Source: JBCCOW01 sp039025855 (lineage in GTDB: Bacteria > Planctomycetota > Phycisphaerae > Phycisphaerales > Phycisphaeraceae). Taken from it: a stretch of 64,000 bases of DNA. The first letter of the stretch is position 1; each line of letters opens with the position of its first letter. The stretch covers positions 9,275 to 73,274 of the forward strand of contig JBCCNL010000013.1 of NCBI GenBank assembly GCA_039025855.1. Reading direction: 5' to 3'. Under the pieces are notes generated by a model. It was not told where the DNA came from. It worked only from the letters and a program-made list of their open reading frames with translations, and ran no database searches. The position numbers and the translations under genes are program-made. Below are positions 1 to 8,861 of the stretch, piece after piece.

Positions 1-1225
1 GCGGGACGGCGGCGGGATCGGCCTGGGGCTTGGGGGTTTCGGTGGGCGGGCTGGTCGGCGGGGCCTGGCCGGTGAGTTGGGCGAGCAGGGCCTCGTCGCC
101 GGCGGGCGTCGGATCAGGCGGTGGGGGAGTGGGCGAATCGGTGTCCGCTGCGGGTGCTGAGCCCTCGGCTTCGGCGGGCTCGTCGGGTGTATCGAAACGC
201 TGCAGGTTGGCGAGGACCGCTTCGGCGTCGGCTTCGGGCTGAGATGCGGCCTGGGGGTCAGACTGTCCGGCTGAGAGGAAGTCGGCGATACGGCCGCCGC
301 TCTTGGCGCCGGCGGTACCGACGCCCTCGGCCTGGGCCTGGGCAACGATGTCGAGGAACAGCTGTTCGAGCTTCATCCGTGGGTGGCTGATGCTTAGGTC
401 GGTGACACCGGCGGACTCGAGAGTGGTGACGAGCTGCTCCTCGCTGATGCCGGCGAGCGGGCCGGTCGTGATGGTGGTCTGTTGGGACTGGGTGAGCAGG
501 TCGTTGACGGGGCCGCGTTGGCGGACCTTGCCGCCGAACATGATGGCGACGCGGTCAGTGACGTCTTCGACATCGGCGAGCAGGTGCGAGCAGAGCAGGA
601 CGGTTTTTCCGCGCTCCTTGAGCTGGAGGATGACGCGTTTGACGTCGGCGGTGGCGATCGGGTCCATGCCGGAGGTCGGCTCGTCGAGGATGAGCAGCTC
701 GGGGTCGTTGATGAGGGCCTGGGCGAGACCGATCTTGCGGGTCATGCCCTTGGAGAACTCGCCGACGGGTCGGCGGGCGGCGTGTTCGAGCCCGACCATT
801 TCGAGGAGGGTGTCGATGCGCTGCTTGCGGAGTTGGGTGGGCAGGTGGAAGAGCTTGCCGTAGTACTCGAGGGTTTCGCGGGCGGTGAGGAACTTGTAGA
901 GGTAGGACTCTTCGGGGAGGTAGCCGATGCGTTTCTTGGTGGCGACGTCGGTGGGGAGTTTGCTGAAGACGGCGATCTTGCCGGCGGTGGGCTGGAGGAG
1001 CCCGAGGAGCATCTTGATGGTGGTGGACTTGCCCGAGCCGTTGGGCCCGAGGAGGCCGAAGACCTCGCCGCGGCGGACGTCGAGGTCGATGGCGTCGACG
1101 GCGGTGACGCGGGGGCGGAGCCAGAAGTCTTTGAAGACCTTGGTAAGCCCGACACACTTGATGATTGGCGGCGCGTCCGGGGTCGGGGGCGTCGTCGGGG
1201 CCGGGTTGGTCTGGGTGGTGGTCAC
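1..1225 (-). CDS. ABC-2 type transporter ATP-binding protein (3' end cut by window edge)
   Basis: ATPase subunit that would energise an ABC-2 type exporter. The frame runs leftward from a GTG at 1225 (MTTTQTNPAPTTPP) and is still open at base 1. Around residue 50 there is a Walker A (GPNGSGKST), later a signature-like FSKGM in place of LSGGQ, Walker B plus D-loop (LLILDEPTSGMD) and an H-loop (LLCSHLLADVE). After about residue 300 the protein becomes a low-complexity Pro/Ala/Glu tail, unusual for the family and possibly a partner-binding extension. The gene begins 33 bp after the SPFH gene upstream on the same strand, so it is probably the fourth gene of that operon. The divergent ABC-2 permease at 6066 is a plausible partner, or a permease may lie beyond the left edge. 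Confidence 0.9.
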   Translation of the reverse strand, partial: MTTTQTNPAPTTPPTPDAPPIIKCVGLTKVFKDFWLRPRVTAVDAIDLDVRRGEVFGLLGPNGSGKSTTIKMLLGLLQPTAGKIAVFSKLPTDVATKKRIGYLPEESYLYKFLTARETLEYYGKLFHLPTQLRKQRIDTLLEMVGLEHAARRPVGEFSKGMTRKIGLAQALINDPELLILDEPTSGMDPIATADVKRVILQLKERGKTVLLCSHLLADVEDVTDRVAIMFGGKVRQRGPVNDLLTQSQQTTITTGPLAGISEEQLVTTLESAGVTDLSISHPRMKLEQLFLDIVAQAQAEGVGTAGAKSGGRIADFLSAGQSDPQAASQPEADAEAVLANLQRFDTPDEPAEAEGSAPAADTDSPTPPPPDPTPAGDEALLAQLTGQAPPTSPPTETPKPQADPAAVP

Positions 1226-1258
1226 TGCGGTTGGGTGGAGGGGAGGGCGGCGAGTGGA

Positions 1259-2581
1259 TCAGCGGTCGGCGACGCCGAGGTCTTCGGCCTGTCGGCGTTC
1301 GCGGTCCTTCTCGATGCGGGGGTCGCGGTTGATTTCGAGGTAGAGCTCGCTTCCCCTGGGGACGAAGAAGGTCTCGTTGAAGTTCTCGGGGTCAAAGAAC
1401 TTCTGGCGGGCGGCCTGGAGGAAGCGCTGCTCGAAAAGTCTGGGGTTCTCGAGGTAGGCGGTGTTGAGTTGGCGGAAGCGATCGGCTTCCCGGGTCACCC
1501 CCTCGGCGAGGTTGGTGCGTAGGGACTGGGCCTGCTCGATGATGAGGGCGGCCTCGCCACCGATGGCGAAGGTGCCGCGGTCGGTGTCGAGGGAGAGCTG
1601 GCGGAAAGCCTGATTGAGGCGGGCTTCGAGGTCGGCGAGGTTGGGGTCGTTCCGGGGTGTGGCTTCGTAGGCGTTGATGAGTTGAGCGAGGGGGCCGTCG
1701 CGTCGGTCGGAGCGGGGTGCGGCGGCGGGACCGCCGGCGGACTGGAGGGTGCGGGCGCGGTCGCGTTCGGCTTCTTCGATGGCTTTGGCGCGTTCGGCCT
1801 CGGCGTTGTTGACCTGGTTGTAGGCGGCGCGGGCGGCGATGGGCATGGCCGGGCGGATGACTTCGATGCGGTCGATGGTGATGCCGGTGCGGAGGTCGGT
1901 GAGGGTGCGGTTGGCGTGGTCGGTGGCTCCGCCGAGGCGGGCGCGGCCGGCGATGAAGTCGTCGGCTTCGACGGTGGCGGCGGCATGGACGAGGCCGGTC
2001 TCGGCGGCGGTGCGGGTGACGGCTTCGGCTTGCTGGAGGTCGCCGAGGCTGCGGACGTAGGCCTCGACGTCGGTGACCCGGAAGGTGACGCGGAAGGTGC
2101 CGTGGACGATGTTGGCGTCGCCGGTGATGAGGTAGCCGTCGGTGAGGGGGTTGAGCGGGCCGGTGCGACCTTCCTGGGCGAGTTCTTCGTCGGTCTTGGT
2201 CTGGTCTTCGACGCCGCGCTCGAAGAAGAACGCGGAGTTGAGGCTGATGGACTGGGGGGCGGTGGTGACGATGACGCGGGACTCAAAAGGCAGGGGGAGC
2301 CCGAGGTGGGTGCCGGGGCCGAAGACGCGTTGGCCGGGTTCGCCGACGATCTTGCCAAAGCGGAGTTTGACCGCGGCCTGCTGCTGGTCGACGGTGAAGG
2401 TGCCCGAGACGAGGTAGATGGCCACGAGGACGATCATCACGAACTTGAGCAGCAGGAAGGCGACACGCAGCGCGTCGGAGAGGGATTGCGCAGCGGGGTC
2501 GGGCGCGACCGGTGGGGCGCTGTCGACGGCGAGGCCGGCGTCGGTGGTTTCGGGTTGGGACGGGTCTTCGGGGCTGGCCAT
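1259..2581 (-). CDS. SPFH-domain membrane protein, HflK-like
   Basis: A 440-residue membrane-anchored SPFH/prohibitin protein. An acidic, Pro-rich cytoplasmic N-terminus (about 35 residues) is followed by one transmembrane segment (FLLLKFVMIVLVAIYLVSG, about 42-60). An SPFH core begins at VDQQQAAVKLRFGKIVGE, and a long Ala/Glu/Arg-rich helical region (NNAEAERAKAIEEAERDRA) is typical of oligomerising SPFH proteins. The order (soluble N-tail, TM, SPFH, coiled coil) resembles HflK more than HflC. It lies 15 bp downstream of the HflC-like gene on the same strand, the HflK/HflC pairing. HflK/C regulate FtsH-type proteolysis in other bacteria. A role with the adjoining ABC transporter is inference from gene order. 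Confidence 0.85.
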   Translation of the reverse strand: MASPEDPSQPETTDAGLAVDSAPPVAPDPAAQSLSDALRVAFLLLKFVMIVLVAIYLVSGTFTVDQQQAAVKLRFGKIVGEPGQRVFGPGTHLGLPLPFESRVIVTTAPQSISLNSAFFFERGVEDQTKTDEELAQEGRTGPLNPLTDGYLITGDANIVHGTFRVTFRVTDVEAYVRSLGDLQQAEAVTRTAAETGLVHAAATVEADDFIAGRARLGGATDHANRTLTDLRTGITIDRIEVIRPAMPIAARAAYNQVNNAEAERAKAIEEAERDRARTLQSAGGPAAAPRSDRRDGPLAQLINAYEATPRNDPNLADLEARLNQAFRQLSLDTDRGTFAIGGEAALIIEQAQSLRTNLAEGVTREADRFRQLNTAYLENPRLFEQRFLQAARQKFFDPENFNETFFVPRGSELYLEINRDPRIEKDRERRQAEDLGVADR

Positions 2582-2596
2582 GGCGTGGTGGCGGGT

Positions 2597-3529
2597 TTAG
2601 TTTCCGGCGTCTTCGGGCTTCGTGAGCAGTTCGTCGATCAGCAGGTCGAGGGCGCTGAGCTCGCTGCCGCTGAGGATGAAAGTGGCTTGCCCGGATGCGA
2701 GGGCCTGCTCGAGCATCTCGACGCGGAGGAGGAACTCGCCGAGCTTGGGGTTTTCGGTGAAGGTGGCGATCTGTTCGGCGACCACAGCTTCGCCCTCGGC
2801 CTTGATCTCGGAGGCCTGGCTGTTGGCGAAGGCACGGATGCGTTCAGCGATCTGCTCAGCTTTGGAGCGGATGTCGTTGGCCTGGGTCTGGCCTTCTTCA
2901 CGCGTGTTGGCGGCGAGGGCTTCACGGGAGGCGACCATGCGTTCGAAGACTTTCTCGGAGATGGCTTCGGGGAACTGGAGGCTGCGGATGCCGAAGCTCT
3001 CGATGAGGATGCCCATGTCGTTGGCGGCGTTGGGGCTGGCGCTGGTGAGGCTGGTGCGCATGACCTCGAGGCACTTGGCTTCGATCTCGTCGAGCTTGAC
3101 CTTGGAGGGGTCGTTGTTGACCAGGTCACTGAACTGGTAGTTGGCGAGGACGGCGCGGGGGCCTTCGGACATGGTGGCGAGGATGCGCTGCTCGGCTTCG
3201 CCGAGGGTGCGGGTGGTCTTGGTGAAGGTGAGGGGGTTGTCGACCTTGTAGGTGATGAACATGCGGACGATGACGGAGTAGCCGTCGGTGGTCTGGATTT
3301 CGGTGGCGGGCTTGTCGAGGAGTTGGAGGGTGGTGGGGTAGGTGAAGACGGTGTGGTAGACGGGGAAGCGGTAGTGGATGCCGGGCTGGTCGATGACGGA
3401 GCGTTCGTCGACGGAGCCGAGGGTGCTGCGGACGGCGACCTGGTTGTACTGCACGGTGAACGTGAGCATGTAGAAGAGCAGGGCGCCGACGATGGCGATG
3501 GCGATGATGATGACGGGCAGGCGTTTCAT
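2597..3529 (-). CDS. SPFH-domain membrane protein, HflC-like
   Basis: A 310-residue protein with an N-terminal membrane anchor (VIIIAIAIVGALLFYMLTFTV, about 6-26) and an SPFH domain (QYNQVAVRSTLGSVDER through about residue 190). A helical Ala/Glu/Gln-rich segment (ANTREEGQTQANDIRSKAEQ) follows. Length and order match HflC. It starts with ATG at 3529 and sits between two other SPFH genes (43 bp and 15 bp gaps), so the three are very likely co-transcribed. The probable role is a scaffold in a membrane-microdomain or protease-regulating complex. The substrate is unknown. Confidence 0.87.
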   Translation of the reverse strand: MKRLPVIIIAIAIVGALLFYMLTFTVQYNQVAVRSTLGSVDERSVIDQPGIHYRFPVYHTVFTYPTTLQLLDKPATEIQTTDGYSVIVRMFITYKVDNPLTFTKTTRTLGEAEQRILATMSEGPRAVLANYQFSDLVNNDPSKVKLDEIEAKCLEVMRTSLTSASPNAANDMGILIESFGIRSLQFPEAISEKVFERMVASREALAANTREEGQTQANDIRSKAEQIAERIRAFANSQASEIKAEGEAVVAEQIATFTENPKLGEFLLRVEMLEQALASGQATFILSGSELSALDLLIDELLTKPEDAGN

Positions 3530-3572
3530 GGCGTGGTAGAGGGGTGGGCTGGGTGGGGTAATTGGGGTGGGG

Positions 3573-5759
3573 TTAGTTGGTCAAGCCTTCGATCGCGGTG
3601 GACTCGTCGGGGAGGGTGAGTCGGATGAGGGGGGACTGGTCGGTGTTGCCGGGCAGGAAGTACTTTCGGCCGGGGCTGAGGCTGCTGCCGAGGGTTCGGT
3701 ATTTGAGGCGTTGGAGGTAGTAGGCGGGTGCGGCGTTGAAGGCGGCGACCTGGCTGGGGAACTTGGCGGAGCGGGCCTCGGCATCGAGGATGAGCCGGGT
3801 ACGCGCGGCGCGGGCCTCGGCGATGAGTCGAGAGGCCTGACCGCCGGCGGAGGCGACGAGGGCTTCGACGTTTTGTCGCTGGTCGGCTTTGGCGGTGGTG
3901 TCGGCGTCGGGGTCGGAGTTGAGCCGGTTGAGTTCGAGGATGGCGTCGTTGATGGCCATGGCCTGAGCGCGGGAGCCGGCGACCTCGGCGAGGGTTTTGG
4001 ATTCGTCGGCGCGGGCGCGTTCGACTTCGGTGTTGCGTTCCTGGAGGGCGGCGGCCTGTTCCTGGAACTTGGTGGCGACCTCGCCTTGTGCGGGGGGTTG
4101 AGCGGTGACGAACCCGACGGAGAGGATCTTGATGCCGAGGTCGTAGGGGCCGTTGGGTCCGAGCTCTTCTTCGAGGGCGGTGCGGAGGGCTTCGCCGGCG
4201 GCGTCGCGATCGACGGCGAGGAGCTGGTCGATGCTGCGGGTGGCGGCGAAGGCGGAGAGCTTCTGGGCGGCGACGGACTCGACGATGTCGAGGGGCCGGC
4301 CGGCGGCGTTGATGTAGCGGGATAGCCCGAGCTCGTAGTCGGGGTGGATCTGCCAGCGGACGGCGATGCCCAGGACGGCGTATTCGCCGAGGATGGCTTG
4401 GCTGTCGGCGTCGGCGGGGTCGGCGAGGTCTTGGGCCTGCGTGGCGGCGGGGAGGAAGTCGAAGTCGGGGTTGATCTCGGAGGACTCGGCATCGACACGT
4501 GACGGGGCGATGACGGTGTAGGTCTGGGTGTCGGCGTTGAGTTCGGAGGCCCAGAGGATGGGTTCGGTGTTGTTGAGGGCTTCGGGGGGGATGCCGACGA
4601 TGGTCTGCTGGACGGCGTAGACGGGGTAGGACTGGGCTCGCCCGATGGGCCAGGGGGCTTTGAAGTTGAGCCCGGGGTAGGCGGGTCGGGGGTTCTTGCC
4701 GAAGTGGGTGATGACGGCTTGTTGGTCGGGCTGGACGAAGACGAGGCAGGAGAGCCCGAAGAGGATGGCGGCGGCGAAGCCGATGAGGGGCAGGAGGGCA
4801 CGGCCGAGGAGCTGGTAGAGCCAGGAGGAGGAAAAGTCGATCCCGAACTGGTAGCGGAGGGTTTCGGCGACGATTTTGGAGAGCGACTCGGGTCGGGTGA
4901 GGAAGCCGAGGAGTCGGGAGTCAAATGCGGCTCGGGGGACTTCCCCGGGCTTGCGGGGCCGGTAGAGGCCGAAGACGAAGGAGAGGAGGATCTCGACGCC
5001 GAGCAGGGCCATGAAGCCGGGGATGACGATGGCAAGGAGGCCGAAGACGCCGGGGACGCCGGCGAATTCGAGGATGGTGGCGAGGAGGAGGGCGAGCGCG
5101 ATGGCGAGGCAGCCCATGAGGTAGGCGGCCCCGCCGCGGAGCATCTGCCAGGCCTCGACCTTGGTCATGCCGGCGATGGCACGGGCGACGAGGAAGGCGA
5201 CGAGGGACTGGAAGGCGAAGAGTGCGAGGAGGATGCCGAGGTTGGCGTTGGGGTCGAGTGCGGCGGTGCGGAGGGGCTCGAGGTTGAGGGGGTCGCCGGG
5301 CTCGCGTGGGGGGATGAGGTTGAGGTTGCCGACGAGGAGGGCGAGGCCCGCGGCGAGGAGGTAGACGGCGATGAAGACGGCGACGATGTTGAGCCCGAAG
5401 CGGTAGAGCTTTTCGAGCCGGGTTCGGGCGAGGGCGAGCTGTTGGCCGGCCTCATCGAAGAGCTTGGCGGCCTGCTGGTCGGAGGCGGCGAGCTGTTCGG
5501 CTTCGAGGGCTTCGAGGCGTTCGAGCTTGTGCTGGTGGTAGAGGACCCAGAGGCTGATCCAGAGGGCGAGTCCGCCGAAGGCATGCCAGGCGGCGGCGTT
5601 GAGGGCGAGGGAGGAGGCGAAGATCCCGGAGAGGGCGATGAAGATGCCCAGGCCGATCTGGGTGGCGAGGCCGGCACCGGCGGCGAGGGCGGCGCGTCGA
5701 TAGGTCAGGCTATCGGGGGCGGGGTTGGGGGCCGAACTGGAGGGCGAAGAGGTGGGCAT
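3573..5759 (-). CDS. Polytopic membrane protein fused to an SPFH domain
   Basis: A 728-residue protein starting at ATG 5759 (MPTSSPSSSAPNPAP). The same frame stays open upstream to 7196 but there overlaps the divergent permease gene and shows shadow composition, so the start inside the intergenic region is preferred. Roughly the first 340 residues hold about seven hydrophobic segments (for example VVAVFI-like and LLAIVIPGFMALLGVEILLSFV) with a charged helix between the second and third. Then comes an SPFH domain beginning at FVQPDQQAVITHFGKNP and a long Ala/Glu/Arg helix (AALQERNTEVERARADESK). Classical HflK/HflC have a single TM, so this is an expanded relative. It is probably the first gene of the operon running down to the ABC ATPase. 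Confidence 0.82.
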   Translation of the reverse strand: MPTSSPSSSAPNPAPDSLTYRRAALAAGAGLATQIGLGIFIALSGIFASSLALNAAAWHAFGGLALWISLWVLYHQHKLERLEALEAEQLAASDQQAAKLFDEAGQQLALARTRLEKLYRFGLNIVAVFIAVYLLAAGLALLVGNLNLIPPREPGDPLNLEPLRTAALDPNANLGILLALFAFQSLVAFLVARAIAGMTKVEAWQMLRGGAAYLMGCLAIALALLLATILEFAGVPGVFGLLAIVIPGFMALLGVEILLSFVFGLYRPRKPGEVPRAAFDSRLLGFLTRPESLSKIVAETLRYQFGIDFSSSWLYQLLGRALLPLIGFAAAILFGLSCLVFVQPDQQAVITHFGKNPRPAYPGLNFKAPWPIGRAQSYPVYAVQQTIVGIPPEALNNTEPILWASELNADTQTYTVIAPSRVDAESSEINPDFDFLPAATQAQDLADPADADSQAILGEYAVLGIAVRWQIHPDYELGLSRYINAAGRPLDIVESVAAQKLSAFAATRSIDQLLAVDRDAAGEALRTALEEELGPNGPYDLGIKILSVGFVTAQPPAQGEVATKFQEQAAALQERNTEVERARADESKTLAEVAGSRAQAMAINDAILELNRLNSDPDADTTAKADQRQNVEALVASAGGQASRLIAEARAARTRLILDAEARSAKFPSQVAAFNAAPAYYLQRLKYRTLGSSLSPGRKYFLPGNTDQSPLIRLTLPDESTAIEGLTN

Positions 5760-6065
5760 CTGGGGTGGGATGCGGTGGGCGGGCGTTTGGGTGTCGGGGG
5801 ACGGATCGAGAGAAACAACCGGGCGTACAGCCCCGGGGGGCGTTCGAGAGCCCAACAGAATAGCGATGTTACGCGGGTCTCGGCGTTTGGTTCGCTTCGG
5901 GGTGTGGCGGTCGGATGAGTTATCGGGGCGACCCGGTAATTGGCGGGGTTGGGGATAGCCGGTCGGGTCAGCGGAGCGGGGCGTGGAACGCTGGGAGGAA
6001 AGGCGGGTCGGGATGGCAAAACAGCGGGAACCTTTGGGGGGTAACGCCTCGTATGATGCGATCCC
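5760..6065. promoter_or_regulatory. Divergent intergenic region between SPFH operon and ABC-2 permease
   Basis: A 306 bp gap between divergent genes that must hold both promoters. On the + strand a good -10-like TATGAT (6052-6057) ends 8 nt before the GTG start at 6066 and there is no Shine-Dalgarno, which suggests a leaderless or very short-leader mRNA. No convincing -35 box was seen on either strand. No ORF with coding character was seen. Confidence 0.45.
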
Positions 6066-7361
6066 GTGTTCGAACAGTTCTGGACCATCACGCGCAACAC
6101 CTTCACGGAAGCGATCCGGCAGCCGATCTACGTGGTGTTGATTCTGGCGGGCGTGTTGATGCTGATCCTGAACCCGTTCCTGTCGGCGTATTCGATGGAG
6201 GCGGGGAGGTTCGGCGATAACAAGATGCTGGTGGATATGGGGCTGTCGACGCTGTTTATTGTGGGGCTGCTGCTGGCGGCGTTCTCGGCGACGGGGGTGA
6301 TGTCGGCAGAGATCGAGAGCCGGACCGTGCTGACGGTGGTGAGCAAACCGGTGCCTCGGCCGTTGGTGGTGCTGGGCAAGTTCGCGGGGGTGATCGGGGC
6401 GATCAGCGTGTCGTATCTGATATTGGCGATGGTGCTGGGGCTTTCGGTTCGGCACCGGGTAATGTCGACGGCATCGCAGGATTTGGATTGGCCGGTGTTG
6501 AGCTTCGGGGTGGGGTTCAGTCTTGTTGCGATTGGGGTGGCGACGTTCGGGAACTATTTCTTCCGGTGGGTTTGGGCGTCGACGATGGTGTTGGGGTTGG
6601 CGGTGGCGTCGGTGTGTGCGTTCGCGTTGGTGCTGGTGGTTGGGCCGGAGTGGGGGTTTCAGTCGCCGGTGGCGGAGCTGTCGCGGGATGACTGGTTTAT
6701 GGGGCAGACGCTGATCGGGACGGTGTTGGTGTGGTTTGGCGTGATGATCCTGGGGTCGGTGGCGGTGACGGTTTCGACGCGGCTGGGGCAGGTGCCGACG
6801 GTGCTGATCTGTGTGCTGGTGTTCGGGGCGGGGGTGCTCAGCCAGTCGTACATCCGGGCGATTGACAACAAGATCGGGGTGACGTCGGAGGCGCACTTTG
6901 CGCACAGCGGGGACGGCCGGGTGAGCCCGTGGCACCGGATGCTGGAGACGTGGCGGAACCTGGACCTTCGGCAGTCGGTGAAGATGAGCCTGGCACGGCA
7001 GTCGGATACGTTCACGCGGGAGCGGTTTGATCTGCTGGTGGGTGAGCTTGAGATGAGTGAGGCGGAGCGGGAGGAGGCGTTCCGGTTCTACGTGGTGGAG
7101 CGGCAGCTGCCCGAGGCGGTGGTGGATGACTTGGCGGAGGCGGCACGGCTTCCGTACAGCGAACGGGTGATCTGCACGGCGGGGGTGTTGCTGCACTGGA
7201 TGGCGCCGAACCTGCAGTACTTATGGCCGGCGGATGCGATCACGCAGGGGCACATGATCCCGGCGAGCTATGTGCTGCGCTGTGCGATCTATGCGGTGAC
7301 CTACATGCTGGCGGTGCTGGCGATCGGTGTGGTGTTGTTCCAGCGGCGCGAGGTGGGTTAG
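6066..7361 (+). CDS. ABC-2 type transporter permease
   Basis: A 431-residue integral membrane protein resembling ABC-2 permeases of the NatB/GldF type. It has an N-terminal amphipathic stretch (MFEQFWTITRNTFTEAIRQP) and a first TM (IYVVLILAGVLMLILNPF). A cluster of five TM segments between about residues 60 and 260 includes the SAEIESRTVLTVVSKPVPR loop typical of ABC-2 permeases. A soluble region of roughly 110 residues follows, then a final TM near the C-terminus ending in FQRREVG. The start is GTG with a -10-like box immediately upstream. It is divergent to the SPFH/ABC-ATPase operon and is the likely membrane partner of the ATPase at the left edge. The substrate cannot be inferred. Confidence 0.85.
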   Translation: MFEQFWTITRNTFTEAIRQPIYVVLILAGVLMLILNPFLSAYSMEAGRFGDNKMLVDMGLSTLFIVGLLLAAFSATGVMSAEIESRTVLTVVSKPVPRPLVVLGKFAGVIGAISVSYLILAMVLGLSVRHRVMSTASQDLDWPVLSFGVGFSLVAIGVATFGNYFFRWVWASTMVLGLAVASVCAFALVLVVGPEWGFQSPVAELSRDDWFMGQTLIGTVLVWFGVMILGSVAVTVSTRLGQVPTVLICVLVFGAGVLSQSYIRAIDNKIGVTSEAHFAHSGDGRVSPWHRMLETWRNLDLRQSVKMSLARQSDTFTRERFDLLVGELEMSEAEREEAFRFYVVERQLPEAVVDDLAEAARLPYSERVICTAGVLLHWMAPNLQYLWPADAITQGHMIPASYVLRCAIYAVTYMLAVLAIGVVLFQRREVG

Positions 7362-7426
7362 CGGTTTAGGTTGGTGGGAATATGGTGGTGTCGTTGGGCT
7401 TGGGGGGAGCCGTTAGGATGCGCGGC

Positions 7427-8851
7427 ATGGACGAGGCAGAGTCGGCGTCGCCGCTGATGTTGAGTGTGAGCGGGATGCGGGGGATTGTGGGGGGGAGCCT
7501 GACGCCGGAGGTCCTGAGCCGGTATGGCGTGGCGATCGGGGAGTGGTTAATGGTTGAGGCTGGGGGAGGGCCGGGCCTGCGGGTGGCGGTGGGTCGGGAT
7601 TCGCGGCAGTCGGGGGAGATGGTGGAGATGGCGGTGGTGTCGGGGTTGTTGGCGGTGGGTTGCTGTGTTACTCGGCTTGGAGTGGTGTCGACGCCGGGGG
7701 TCGGGGTGGCGGCGCGGGAGCTGGGCTGCGGAGGTTCGGTGGTGATCACGGCAAGCCATAACCCGGCACCGTGGAACGGGGTGAAGGTGCTGCGGGCGGA
7801 CGGCGCGGCGCCGTCGGCGGCGGAGGCGTCGGCGTTGATCGAGCGGTTCAAGACGGGGCCGGCGGGTCTGGTTGGATCGCCGGCGGTGGGTGGGGTGGAT
7901 GAGCACGGCGACGCGGTGGGGGTGCATGTGGATCGGGTGTTGGCGGAGGTGGATGTGGAGGCGATCCGGTCGGCGGGGCTGCGGGCGGTGGTGGACTCGA
8001 CGTGCGGGGCGGGAGGCGCCGCGGCGCGGCGGCTGTTGGAGGCGCTGGGGGTCGGGTTGGTGCACCTGCACGCGGAGCCGAGCGGCGTGTTTCCGCACCC
8101 ACCGGAGCCGACGGAGGAAAACCTGACGGAGTTGTGCGGGGTGGTGGCGGCGGAAGGGGTGGACGTGGGTTTCGCGCAGGACACGGACGCGGACCGGTTG
8201 GCGTTGGTGGACGAGACGGGGCGTTACATCGGCGAGGAGTACACGCTGGCGTTGTGTGCGCGGCACTTGCTCGAGCGGCCCGGCACGGACGCGGGTGGTG
8301 GCGGGGTGGTGGCGGCGAACCTCTCGACGAGCCGGATGGTGGATGACGTGGTGGCGGCGAGCGGGGTGGCGGGGGCGCGGGTGGTGCGGTCGGCGGTGGG
8401 CGAGGCGAACGTGGTCTCGGCGATGCTGGGGGCGGGCGGCGTGATCGGTGGTGAAGGCAACGGCGGGATCATCTGGGACCGGATCGGGCGGGTGCGGGAC
8501 TCGATCGCGGGGATGGCGCTGGTGTGCGAGATGCTGGCGATGCGTAAGCGGGGGGATGGGGCGCGGTTGTCGGGGGTTGTGGCGGAGCGGCCGGCGTATG
8601 CGATGGTGAAGGCGAAGGTGGGTGCGGAGCCGGGGCTGATCGCGCGGTTGGGGGAGGTGTTGCCGGGGGCGTTCCCGGAGGCCTCGGCGGACACGCAGGA
8701 CGGGGTGCGTTTGGATTGGGAGGACTGCTGGGTGCATGTGCGGGCGAGCAACACGGAGCCGATCGTTCGGCTGATTGCGGAGGCGCGGGATCGCGATCGG
8801 GCGGAGGGCTTGGTGAAGGCGGCGAGCGAGGCGTTGGGGCTGAGCGGATGA
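7427..8851 (+). CDS. Phosphoglucomutase/phosphomannomutase family protein
   Basis: Alpha-D-phosphohexomutase, interconverting hexose-1-phosphate and hexose-6-phosphate (or the glucosamine equivalent) for sugar-nucleotide and envelope synthesis. All four family motifs are visible: the phosphoserine loop TASHNPAPWNG (about residue 107), the Mg-binding DTDADRL (about 251), the sugar-binding GEGNGG (about 341) and the phosphate-binding RASNTEP near the C-terminus. The length of about 474 residues is normal. The start is uncertain: ATG 7427 (MDEAES) lies 7 nt after a -10-like TAGGAT, ATG 7418 is in frame, and an ATG at 7382 would add a weak leader. The sequence does not settle GlmM versus ManB/Pgm specificity. 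The next gene follows after 10 bp. Confidence 0.9.
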   Translation: MDEAESASPLMLSVSGMRGIVGGSLTPEVLSRYGVAIGEWLMVEAGGGPGLRVAVGRDSRQSGEMVEMAVVSGLLAVGCCVTRLGVVSTPGVGVAARELGCGGSVVITASHNPAPWNGVKVLRADGAAPSAAEASALIERFKTGPAGLVGSPAVGGVDEHGDAVGVHVDRVLAEVDVEAIRSAGLRAVVDSTCGAGGAAARRLLEALGVGLVHLHAEPSGVFPHPPEPTEENLTELCGVVAAEGVDVGFAQDTDADRLALVDETGRYIGEEYTLALCARHLLERPGTDAGGGGVVAANLSTSRMVDDVVAASGVAGARVVRSAVGEANVVSAMLGAGGVIGGEGNGGIIWDRIGRVRDSIAGMALVCEMLAMRKRGDGARLSGVVAERPAYAMVKAKVGAEPGLIARLGEVLPGAFPEASADTQDGVRLDWEDCWVHVRASNTEPIVRLIAEARDRDRAEGLVKAASEALGLSG

Positions 8852-8861
8852 GGCGGTGGCG

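Noticed and set aside
5760..7196. N-terminal extension of the 728-residue SPFH protein up to 7196 on the minus strand
   Set aside because: The frame is open, but it lies opposite the clearly coding permease gene and its translation is Arg/His/Pro shadow sequence without domains.
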